Below, in pieces: positions 53,483-61,567 of a DNA stretch of 64,000 bases. Under the pieces are notes generated by a model that saw only the letters and a list, made by a program, of their open reading frames with translations, did not search any database and was not told where the DNA came from. This stretch comes from Oceanimonas aquatica (GTDB taxonomy: Bacteria > Pseudomonadota > Gammaproteobacteria > Enterobacterales > Aeromonadaceae). Location of the stretch: assembly GCF_030732065.1 (NCBI RefSeq), contig NZ_JAVBHX010000005.1, positions 216,728-280,727 on the forward strand, in the 5' to 3' direction. Position 1 is the first letter of the stretch, and each line of letters starts with the position of its first letter. A program made the translations under genes and the position numbers.

Positions 53483-55276
53483 TCACTTCACCATCACAGC
53501 AGCAACAGCTCTAAAGAAGCTATCAGAGTGATAAGCAGCATTGCCACTTTCCACCTTGAACTTGGAGTGTTCTTCATCTTCTTTGAACGTACCCGGCTTT
53601 ATTTCCACATAATAAGGGCTAATAAAGACAGCCCCCTCTGCATTGTGTCTTTTCAAGGCTTTTAAAATCATCTCTTCATCATGAAGCATGGCATGGACTT
53701 CTGGCATCCCATAAAGTTCAACACCCTTTTCCTGCAACCAGGAAAATGTATAATCACTATAAAATGCAGCACCATACGCATTAAATCCAAGTTGGTAATA
53801 CTCATTTTTCTTAAAGGTATCGCTTACTGCCAGTTTCTCTTCACTCCAGTCTGAGTTAAACACTGGCGCGATCTGGTGTGAAAAAACCTTACTTTTCTCT
53901 AAACAGAATGAACCAGCCTGCCGGGAATACCGCTCAACTTCTTCAGAAACAGCTTTTTTTCTAAATTCATAAAAAGCTAAAGATAGTAGATTATAAAACA
54001 CTGGCTGCATTGACTTGGGATAATCATGCCAATAATCAAGGCTTTTTTCTTGCTCGAGATTGAGTCCATCAGAAACAAGTTTCGGTGTAGCCTGACTACG
54101 TCCCATAACAGGTACTTCCAGCGTTTTAAGCAAAGTTTCTCGGCCATTGTCATTATAAACAATATCAACAGTATGAACTCCCGCTTCAAGGCTCTTGATA
54201 TCAAGTAAATAACGATAACCCACCGCAGCATGACCGCTCCCAAGCTTGGCCTGATACACATCCATTCTATTGAGACCATATTCAGCATTACCAGCAAACT
54301 GACCATCAACATATATCTTTATGTTTACTGGCTTTCCGTCTTTTCTGACAGCCCAGCCATGTAAGGTAAGAATTCCGGATGAAGAATAATCAACATGTTG
54401 AAAAAAACTCTCAAGTGGTTCACTGTTGATATTTTTAGATGGCGGATAGATATCTTCAAACTCTGTAAAAACAGCATCAAACACCTCATTCAGACGCTGA
54501 ATGCTGCCATACTCATCTTGGAGATATTGTTGAAATCGAGCAACAGTAGCAGGAGAGTAATCCGTGGTCAAAAAGTCACTACGAAAACTCATACCATTAA
54601 AAAAATCAGGATATATATGATGCAATTCACCCAACACAGTCAAAGCTCTAACTTTGTCAATATCAGCTTGATTCATATCACATAGCTGATTCATTACCTC
54701 ATCTATAGCGGCAACTCTTATCTTATTAATGAGCGCGTCAGGATCATTAATTACCCAAGGATAAGTTTTGTTAGAAAAATAACCATCGATAGGTATAGAA
54801 CCATCCGCAAGTTGCATTAAGCCGTCTGGATCCAGCCGTGCCACTTCACTCTCTACCACTGCATTATAAGATGTAGAGAAATGGTTATAAAAAAGGTAAA
54901 GCACTACATCACGGTCAGTTTCTTTCAAAAGTTTTAGTCTATGAGCCACTTTGGCTTCATCTATACTAAAGCTACCACTTTCATCAAAATCAACATAAGA
55001 AAGCAACGGAAAAGGAAGTGTATATCCAATACTGAAACTGCCACTCGGACTGATTTTAGGGCCGAATTCGTTCAGTTTTTCTTTAAGAATTCCAGCGGAA
55101 GTTTCACCAACTTTGAAACAATATTCAGCTGCAGAAGATTGTGATGACATCTCTTTTTTCAATGCTGACGGGCACACATCAAGCCCATCTACCATGGGAG
55201 ATATCAGAGTATTACCTGCTGGTAAAGATAATGGTACAAAACTAAAGCAAACTAATAAAATCCTTATAGCCTTCAA
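53483..55276 (-). CDS. Secreted protein with GH42-like barrel features and an inserted Ig-like domain
   Basis: This 597-residue protein has a signal peptide (MKAIRILLVCFSFVPLSLPA). It resembles GH42-type beta-galactosidases weakly: LGELHHIYPDFFNG could hold the acid/base Glu, and FQQYLQDEYGSIQRLNEVF recalls the FRxWLxxKYGxLxxLNxAW signature. Around residues 290-390 it has a beta-sandwich stretch (LHGWAVRKDGKP, IYVDGQFAGNAEYGLNRMDV, LEAGVHTVDIVY) like a domain I have seen in sugar-associated secreted proteins. No clear family assignment is possible. It may trim or remodel the surface glycan in the periplasm; that is inference. Confidence 0.6.
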   Translation of the reverse strand: MKAIRILLVCFSFVPLSLPAGNTLISPMVDGLDVCPSALKKEMSSQSSAAEYCFKVGETSAGILKEKLNEFGPKISPSGSFSIGYTLPFPLLSYVDFDESGSFSIDEAKVAHRLKLLKETDRDVVLYLFYNHFSTSYNAVVESEVARLDPDGLMQLADGSIPIDGYFSNKTYPWVINDPDALINKIRVAAIDEVMNQLCDMNQADIDKVRALTVLGELHHIYPDFFNGMSFRSDFLTTDYSPATVARFQQYLQDEYGSIQRLNEVFDAVFTEFEDIYPPSKNINSEPLESFFQHVDYSSSGILTLHGWAVRKDGKPVNIKIYVDGQFAGNAEYGLNRMDVYQAKLGSGHAAVGYRYLLDIKSLEAGVHTVDIVYNDNGRETLLKTLEVPVMGRSQATPKLVSDGLNLEQEKSLDYWHDYPKSMQPVFYNLLSLAFYEFRKKAVSEEVERYSRQAGSFCLEKSKVFSHQIAPVFNSDWSEEKLAVSDTFKKNEYYQLGFNAYGAAFYSDYTFSWLQEKGVELYGMPEVHAMLHDEEMILKALKRHNAEGAVFISPYYVEIKPGTFKEDEEHSKFKVESGNAAYHSDSFFRAVAAVMVK

Positions 55277-55340
55277 TACTCACACTCCGCATTCAGCCTT
55301 AAATAAAATCTCTTTTAGTGCTCACAACCACCTGAAAAAC

Positions 55341-57575
55341 TTATTTTTTCAGTATTTCATGAAGCTGCCTTTCACTAAGAGCAAGCTTCAATTTTTGCTG
55401 CCAAGTATAGGGTACACGCTGCGCCAGACCACGCATAACAGGCAATTGTCGCACCCGCCAAAGCAATAAGAGCAGCCTTTCTCGTGACGTAACTGCAGAG
55501 CTCTGCTGCTGGTCAGTCTGTTGCGTCAACAGTTTCGAGGCTTTCACCAGCACATCGCTTAATAATTCGGTCGGAATATTAGCAGCCGGTAACGCTGCAA
55601 GATAATGCTTGCCATAAAAATCAGCCTGTGGCCTTAAGTGCTCAGATAAAAGTAACTCCTCAGAGTCTGCAGCCAGCCACTGAGTCACGGGTAAGTCAGC
55701 AGCCATTGCCTGCCAAAATGCTGCAAACTGCTCAGGAGTTGAATTCCAGGGCAACATATAACTTTCATTACGACCTGCAGCGCGCTCCATAAAGGCACCA
55801 AGGTTTGGATAAACCACTGGCAATCCACTATCCAAGGCAATAGAAAAAGTATAACTATAAGTTTCAGGCCAGAGCGCAGGGAACCAAATTAAGTCGGCGT
55901 TAATTGCTCTTAGTTTACTTTGCAAGTTTTCTGGCACATAAGCACCATGAGTTACTACATTTTTAAGCTCTCGAAAACCATAGCCAAGCAAGTGAAACTC
56001 CACCTCTCCAGATGGCAGCAGGCATGCGACCCGCTCCAGCAACTCAGCCCCTTTTTCACGACTGAGCGCTCCTAATATCAATACTTTAATCGGCTTTCTC
56101 GCCAGCAAAGGTGTCACTGCTGGCCAGTCTTTGTTTTCACTATCAGGATGATATGCAACCACGCTATGCTGAGTGAGTAGTGCATCATCATTAAATGCAG
56201 CTAAAAAGCGCACTGCCACATCTCGAGAAGGAAAAATAACCTGCTTTGCCTGCTGAAGCCAAGGCAACCAGTGATCACGCCAGCTTTCAGCATTCGTGCC
56301 ATCTGGTAATGGATAATGCCGGGAACAAGCAATATCACGAACAGCTGGATCATCACCGGCAAAACGACCCCGTTCATCAGTCAGGCTAGGGTTGCCATTT
56401 AACAGATAATAATCATGCACAGTTACTTTATAATCACATTCAAGCATGGCAGGTAACGTAAGCACCTCTTCATCAATGCCCATCAGATGATGAAAATGTA
56501 CCCGAGTGATTCCAAGCCATTTAAGCAAGCTGAGCATATCCTGATATTCATCTCGCTTATGCAGGTTAAAATGTAGTTCGTCTGCCCCAAGAGGAGACAA
56601 AGAGAGCAACACCCCCTCACCATCTGCAGCAGGTTTTAACCGAATAAAACAGGCTTTACGTGCAAAGAAATTCTGCAACTCATCCAAATGCTGAGTAACA
56701 CCTCCCCCAAGACGATGTGTAACCAAAAGTATTCGGGATGATGGATGACTACGTACCAGAGCCAGAGCAGCCAGCTGCCGAGCTTGCCTTGCCGGATCTT
56801 CAGCAATAAAGCGATGAACCTCAGCAGTATAATCAGGATGTAATTCCTGCAATAACTCCATGGCCCTGGCCTTGCGCGGATCACCCTCATCCTGAAAACT
56901 GACTCCGCCTTTGTGGTAAGCAAACACATTCAGCTGATGGTAGTTAACAAAGCCTGCTTTGGCTGCACGCTGACACCAGTCATTTTCTTCACCATAACCC
57001 TTACCAAAGGTTTCTTCATCAAATAAACCAACTGCATTCATGCAATCACGGCGCATATACATACAGAAGCCAACACCTGTGGGCACCTGAATCAGCTTAT
57101 GTTCAAGAGGAATAGCTGAAAACACAGCATCAATTTCAGTAACATTGAGCCCAGCAAACAGTCCATTATCAGCACAAAAGTCAGGGAAACTACAAATAGT
57201 TGCGTTATTAGAAAAAGGTGTAAGGCTGGCAACTTTATCATGAATATAGGCAGCCTCTCGCATTCTCTCTAACCAATCAGAATCAGCAACCTCTACATCA
57301 CTGTTAAGCAACAGAACATCGCGATCAGGGTTTAATTTCATTCCACGATTTACTGTACCTACAAACCCCAAATTTTGTTCATTTTCGAGCAAAGTAAAAA
57401 AACCTGCATCAGCTTGCTGTCTAAGCCACAAGGTTAACTCAGGCTCAGGAGAAGCATCGTTTACTACTATTAACTGTGCCCAACTTGGGAGACTCTGCAA
57501 ACTTGACAAGAGGCACTCCTTCGTTTCTTGTAAGCCACGATATACTGGAACGATAATATCAAGTTGCTTCATCAT
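55341..57575 (-). CDS. Two-domain glycosyltransferase (GT2 N-terminal, GT4-like C-terminal)
   Basis: In this 744-residue protein the N-terminus is a GT2 domain: LDIIVPVYRGLQETKECLLSS, then LIVVNDASPEPEL and the metal-binding stretch LLLNSDVEVADSDWL. The second half has GT-B features: PIKVLILGALSREKGAELLERVA, and SIALDSGLPVVYPNLGAFMER. A fused pair suggests it adds two sugars in sequence, or serves as polymerase. A second ATG one codon in is also possible. It is the largest gene of the AT-rich glycan segment. Confidence 0.85.
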   Translation of the reverse strand: MMKQLDIIVPVYRGLQETKECLLSSLQSLPSWAQLIVVNDASPEPELTLWLRQQADAGFFTLLENEQNLGFVGTVNRGMKLNPDRDVLLLNSDVEVADSDWLERMREAAYIHDKVASLTPFSNNATICSFPDFCADNGLFAGLNVTEIDAVFSAIPLEHKLIQVPTGVGFCMYMRRDCMNAVGLFDEETFGKGYGEENDWCQRAAKAGFVNYHQLNVFAYHKGGVSFQDEGDPRKARAMELLQELHPDYTAEVHRFIAEDPARQARQLAALALVRSHPSSRILLVTHRLGGGVTQHLDELQNFFARKACFIRLKPAADGEGVLLSLSPLGADELHFNLHKRDEYQDMLSLLKWLGITRVHFHHLMGIDEEVLTLPAMLECDYKVTVHDYYLLNGNPSLTDERGRFAGDDPAVRDIACSRHYPLPDGTNAESWRDHWLPWLQQAKQVIFPSRDVAVRFLAAFNDDALLTQHSVVAYHPDSENKDWPAVTPLLARKPIKVLILGALSREKGAELLERVACLLPSGEVEFHLLGYGFRELKNVVTHGAYVPENLQSKLRAINADLIWFPALWPETYSYTFSIALDSGLPVVYPNLGAFMERAAGRNESYMLPWNSTPEQFAAFWQAMAADLPVTQWLAADSEELLLSEHLRPQADFYGKHYLAALPAANIPTELLSDVLVKASKLLTQQTDQQQSSAVTSRERLLLLLWRVRQLPVMRGLAQRVPYTWQQKLKLALSERQLHEILKK

Positions 57576-57640
57576 ATAAATAACCCACTAAATTGATAAC
57601 ACCAGGGACAATGCTTTTTATTAATGTTTAATTATGAAAA

Positions 57641-59299
57641 TCACTTATCCTTACCCCCCCTAAGAAATAGCATAATTTTTCTCAGAGGCTGCGTTAACCA
57701 GCATGAGGCAAAGCGAAGAATAGCTTCTTTCTCTCCTTCCCACGCAGTCTGCTTAGCATCCATCACTCTGTTAAGATCATCTATGGCTTTCTGATAAGCA
57801 GCATAGTTTTCTTCATTCTCACATTTAATAAGATCGATTTCATTTGTGTGCTCAGTCTTAATACGCTCTATTTCTCTTATATGAAACTCACTTTTTCGCT
57901 CGAGTTCCATACAAACCTCATCAGCTCTACTTGAATAAACGTTTATTTGCTCTTTATGCTTTTCAATAAGACGTTTAAGCTGTTCTTCTTGTGCCTGCTT
58001 ACATAAATTCAACGCTTGTTCTTCTAATGCCAGAAATTCTATATCAATTTCAATTGAAGAGACAGTTTTATCATTAATAAATTCAGAGGAAACGATAAAT
58101 TGAGGGTCATAGGTTGCAAAATAATACTTGCCCCCTTCATATGCACAAGCATTATGAGAGATGAACTTTTTAAGATCTACTTCACCCAAATCTGTCTTAA
58201 GAACAAACTTATTGAGAGAAATAACGCAAGGAATATTAATCGGATCCAACCGAAAACTCTCGATAAAACCTGACATACCCGCCAAGGAAAAGCTTTCTTT
58301 TATATATCCACAAGGATAATCCAGCTGCTTTCGTAGAGCAAGGTCTTCACTAAACCCACTACCATTATCTAAATAAAGACATATCTGAACTAGAGGAGTA
58401 TGTAACTTTGAAGCTAACCGAGTTAATTCTCTGCTCTGCATACCAGAAAGTGTAAGCAATGGCTTTATCACAGAGTACTTTTTTAATAGATCACTTATTT
58501 CATCCTTATATTCCTCACTATCAAAATTTATATCATCCTGAGCAAGTTTACTTAGGAAGTGATAAAGTGAAAACTGTTCTGACGTTACATACTCAGTGTT
58601 TCTAAAATCTTCTATTTCATATTGGGTGTGTCGAAGCGACTGATCAAGAAAACCTGCTTTAAACTCAAGGAAAGAATCAGAAGATACAGAAAAATCGAGC
58701 TTCAGAAGATTTGATATACGCTCAAGCTGCTTACCTGGATTTTTTAACAAAAGATCAAAATCAACAACTAGTCGTGACTCTCCTTCTGTATATTGCAACG
58801 AAGCTAACATATAGTTTTGCCACAATTGCAGACTATACTCGGGTATCAACGCATCTCGCTTAGCAAGAGAATTTACAATACTTAAAGGATTTCTACTGGC
58901 TATCAGATAATGTACTTTCACCCCCAGTAGATCAAACACATAACGCCAAAATGGAAGAACAACAGAAGTTCTTGGATCTTTCATTCCAAAAAAACTTTTC
59001 CCTGCCATTTTTTCGTTGAGTAGACCAATAGCACGAGGTATAAACTCCCTCACTACATCACGCTGACAATCTTCCTCACTAATTGGCTTTAAATTATCCC
59101 ACCTCAGCCCTAACGCTTCCTGAATATCATTATTTAATGCCAAGATATCTCTATCTTCCCAAAATCCTTTAGCATTAACCTCTTTATCGGCCCCCAGAAG
59201 ATTCTCACCCAAGTCAATACCCAGCACCTGCAAGCCACGAGTAAGTGCACTGGTTCCACTGCGATGCATACCTAGCACCACCAATAGCTGTTTGGTCAT
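57641..59299 (-). CDS. Sulfotransferase-like protein with C-terminal coiled coil
   Basis: This 552-residue protein opens LLVVLGMHRSGTSALTRGLQ, a P-loop-like 5'-phosphosulfate motif found in sulfotransferases, followed by GFWEDRDILALNNDI. A second PAPS-like element is YLIASRNPLSIVNSLAKRD. The last 110 or so residues are strongly charged and heptad-like (KHKEQINVYSSRADEV... EIERIKTEH), predicting a coiled coil, and the end is hydrophobic with a Leu-Arg tail. It is AT-rich. The sulfate-acceptor role is inferred; a glycan or S-layer target is plausible. Confidence 0.75.
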   Translation of the reverse strand: MTKQLLVVLGMHRSGTSALTRGLQVLGIDLGENLLGADKEVNAKGFWEDRDILALNNDIQEALGLRWDNLKPISEEDCQRDVVREFIPRAIGLLNEKMAGKSFFGMKDPRTSVVLPFWRYVFDLLGVKVHYLIASRNPLSIVNSLAKRDALIPEYSLQLWQNYMLASLQYTEGESRLVVDFDLLLKNPGKQLERISNLLKLDFSVSSDSFLEFKAGFLDQSLRHTQYEIEDFRNTEYVTSEQFSLYHFLSKLAQDDINFDSEEYKDEISDLLKKYSVIKPLLTLSGMQSRELTRLASKLHTPLVQICLYLDNGSGFSEDLALRKQLDYPCGYIKESFSLAGMSGFIESFRLDPINIPCVISLNKFVLKTDLGEVDLKKFISHNACAYEGGKYYFATYDPQFIVSSEFINDKTVSSIEIDIEFLALEEQALNLCKQAQEEQLKRLIEKHKEQINVYSSRADEVCMELERKSEFHIREIERIKTEHTNEIDLIKCENEENYAAYQKAIDDLNRVMDAKQTAWEGEKEAILRFASCWLTQPLRKIMLFLRGGKDK

Positions 59300-59347
59300 T
59301 TTATTACCCTATATCTTTTAAGTTCCCCATACACATTCATATCAGTT

Positions 59348-60097
59348 TCAACGCACGAACTTTATGCCATAATGTTTGCGCAAACGCCAATACTCAGGCA
59401 GGTAATATAACCTCAACAAAAAAAGCATAAGACGCTTTCTCAAGCTTACATTATAATTACCAGAGAAAACTTTTTTGGGTGAAGACTCCATAGGAGAAAG
59501 ATCCAGAAAATCCATTACTTTACTCAGTGTATCAGAATGATAATGGAGTAAGTCACTACTCCTTAGAATTAAAACCTGTTTTTCATGGAAGTAGCAATAC
59601 AAATTATCAAGCTGACGGCTATAGTGGCCACGATTACGATAGCTATGAATGCGCCAGGAAGAATTATCTTTATATAGTCCAGATTCAGAAGAAAGTCGCC
59701 GACGCTCTAAAAAAATAGCCCGAGCAAATCCGTATTGCTCATTTCCACGATGCTTTTCCATTTCATATTGAGATAAAGCTCGTTCAGCTGGATCTCGCAA
59801 TAATACTATCAGCTTAGCATCTGGATTATACCGGGCTAATTGAGCAGCAATGTCAGGAAAAAACATATAAACGGGTGTAGCATCACAAGATACTTTTTCA
59901 TTTTGATAATGTTTAAGTCTTTCACTATAGAGGGAATCTATTTTATCTAAACTTATATCCTCAATACCTTCACGATCAAAAATATGAGCTTCTTTTTCTG
60001 TTACAAGACAAAAATCCGCATGTTCTTGTAAAAACTCAGCCAAAGCACTTGTACCTGACTTTTGAGCTCCAACTATAAAAAGATTAATCTTTGGCAT
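59348..60097 (-). CDS. Sulfotransferase domain protein (PAPS-dependent)
   Basis: This 249-residue protein reads INLFIVGAQKSGTSALAEFL at its N-terminus, the 5'-phosphosulfate-binding loop, and LIVLLRDPAERALSQYEME, the 3'-phosphate loop, as in carbohydrate sulfotransferases. A third conserved segment is VLILRSSDLLHYHSDTLSKVMDFLDL. Its start lies 2 bases after the stop of the Wzt-like gene, so it is cotranscribed with it. It would transfer sulfate to a sugar hydroxyl or amine of the surface polysaccharide. Confidence 0.82.
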   Translation of the reverse strand: MPKINLFIVGAQKSGTSALAEFLQEHADFCLVTEKEAHIFDREGIEDISLDKIDSLYSERLKHYQNEKVSCDATPVYMFFPDIAAQLARYNPDAKLIVLLRDPAERALSQYEMEKHRGNEQYGFARAIFLERRRLSSESGLYKDNSSWRIHSYRNRGHYSRQLDNLYCYFHEKQVLILRSSDLLHYHSDTLSKVMDFLDLSPMESSPKKVFSGNYNVSLRKRLMLFLLRLYYLPEYWRLRKHYGIKFVR

Positions 60098-60099
60098 AA

Positions 60100-61422
60100 C
60101 TAATTACTTACCTTTTGAAGAGAAAATGCAGCGCCAAGATCCATTATACCTGTTGCATCTTCAGATTCAGAAATAACCTGAAACATGGCCACATCAACAC
60201 CACGGTGCAGAAAAGCTCTTTCTCCATTAATTAAAGCTGAACATCCGCAATTCAAAAAATAAGTTCCGTTCCTAAGAAGACAATCAAACTCAAAAATAAT
60301 AGTATAATGGCTACCAGCAGCAACATAAGGAATACGCCGGTTATGGTTACGAGTGGTAGTAAAACCACCGATTGCCTGACCAGAACAGCTTTTTATTAAC
60401 ATACCAAAGCCAACTTCAAATGCTTCTTGATCAAAAGTAACATCATAGCAATAACGGTATCGTTGACCAGACTCAAGAATATTAACAGGCTTGCCATTCA
60501 TGGTCTGCAAATGAGGATGGCTTAATTGCGCACCGCGGGACTCATACCAAACTGTAGTCTCAGGCAGCATCGCAGTGTCTAATAATGAGGCAGAACAATG
60601 TGTCTGTTTTTGTAGAGTACAACTTTCATCCGAGCTGGTGTAAGCAATATTATATTTACCACTTTTAAGATATTCTCGAAATTGTTCTCTGTCTTTCTGC
60701 TCTATATGCAAAAGTTTATGGTAATTATGTACTACCTGCTTGGGCTCACCGGTCATCACTATCTCACCATGATCAAGCAGTATCGCCCTGTCACACAGAT
60801 CAATAATCTGGCCAGCTGAGTGAGATACAAAAAGGAGTGTCACACCATCAGCCTGAAGCTGCTTTAACTTTACATAGCATTTTCTTTGAAAAGCGTCATC
60901 TCCAACCGCAAGGGCTTCATCTACCACCAGAATTTTAGGGTTAGTATGAATAATAACGGAGAAGGCCAGCCGCAGCATCATGCCGCTGGAATAGGTTTTT
61001 ACCGGCTGCTCAAGAAAGTTACCAATGCCGGAAAATTCAACAATCTGGTCAAAAATAGTATCAATTTCTTGTCTGTTTAAGCCCAACAGCATGGCGTTAA
61101 AATAGACATTTTCCCGTCCGGTAAACTCGGGGTTAAAGCCGGAACCAAGCTCCAACAGCGCAGCTACCCTGCCATTCACTGTGACATCACCGCTGTCTGG
61201 CTGCATTACTCCACAGATAATTTGCAGCAATGTAGACTTGCCTGAGCCATTATGCCCCACAATGCCAACAGTTTCCCCTGCATCAGCATGAAAACTGATG
61301 TCCTTAAGTGCCTGAAAAGAAGGAGCATTTCCTTTATTAAGCAAGTGCCTTTTAATGAGTGTCCAAGGTGACTGAGTCGTAATAAACGACTTGAATACCT
61401 CATCAACCTTGATAACGGCCAT
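60100..61422 (-). CDS. Polysaccharide ABC exporter ATPase (Wzt/KpsT/AbcA-like) with C-terminal carbohydrate-binding domain
   Basis: This 440-residue protein starts MAVIKVDEVFKSF at 61422 (a longer upstream frame is not family-like). Walker A is GHNGSGKST, signature TYSSGMMLRLAF, Walker B ILVVDEALAVGD, and a C-terminal Wzt-type beta-sandwich of about 150 residues follows, which in O-antigen exporters recognises the glycan end. In Aeromonas, abcA lies directly downstream of the S-layer gene vapA and is needed for O-polysaccharide display; the order here is the same. No Wzm/KpsM-type permease is in the window, so the partner must be elsewhere. Confidence 0.87.
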   Translation of the reverse strand: MAVIKVDEVFKSFITTQSPWTLIKRHLLNKGNAPSFQALKDISFHADAGETVGIVGHNGSGKSTLLQIICGVMQPDSGDVTVNGRVAALLELGSGFNPEFTGRENVYFNAMLLGLNRQEIDTIFDQIVEFSGIGNFLEQPVKTYSSGMMLRLAFSVIIHTNPKILVVDEALAVGDDAFQRKCYVKLKQLQADGVTLLFVSHSAGQIIDLCDRAILLDHGEIVMTGEPKQVVHNYHKLLHIEQKDREQFREYLKSGKYNIAYTSSDESCTLQKQTHCSASLLDTAMLPETTVWYESRGAQLSHPHLQTMNGKPVNILESGQRYRYCYDVTFDQEAFEVGFGMLIKSCSGQAIGGFTTTRNHNRRIPYVAAGSHYTIIFEFDCLLRNGTYFLNCGCSALINGERAFLHRGVDVAMFQVISESEDATGIMDLGAAFSLQKVSN

Positions 61423-61523
61423 ACATCTGCTCTCAGCACATTGATAAAAGAAGTGCAGTATAACAGAGCACAACAGCCATGTTGAGCCAGCAGAAATGAT
61501 ACCTGCCAATATTAGACGGGCAT

Positions 61524-61549
61524 TAAAAAAGGGAGCCGAAGCTCCCTTT
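61524..61549 (-). terminator. Strong terminator of the S-layer candidate gene
   Basis: A 9-bp stem, AAAGGGAGC (61528-61536) with GCTCCCTTT (61541-61549), carries on the minus strand the extra-stable loop UUCG and is followed by a U-run. It lies 19 bases past the S-layer stop, and may allow partial readthrough into the Wzt-like gene. Confidence 0.88.
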
Positions 61550-61567
61550 GCAACAAGCCAGTTAGCT

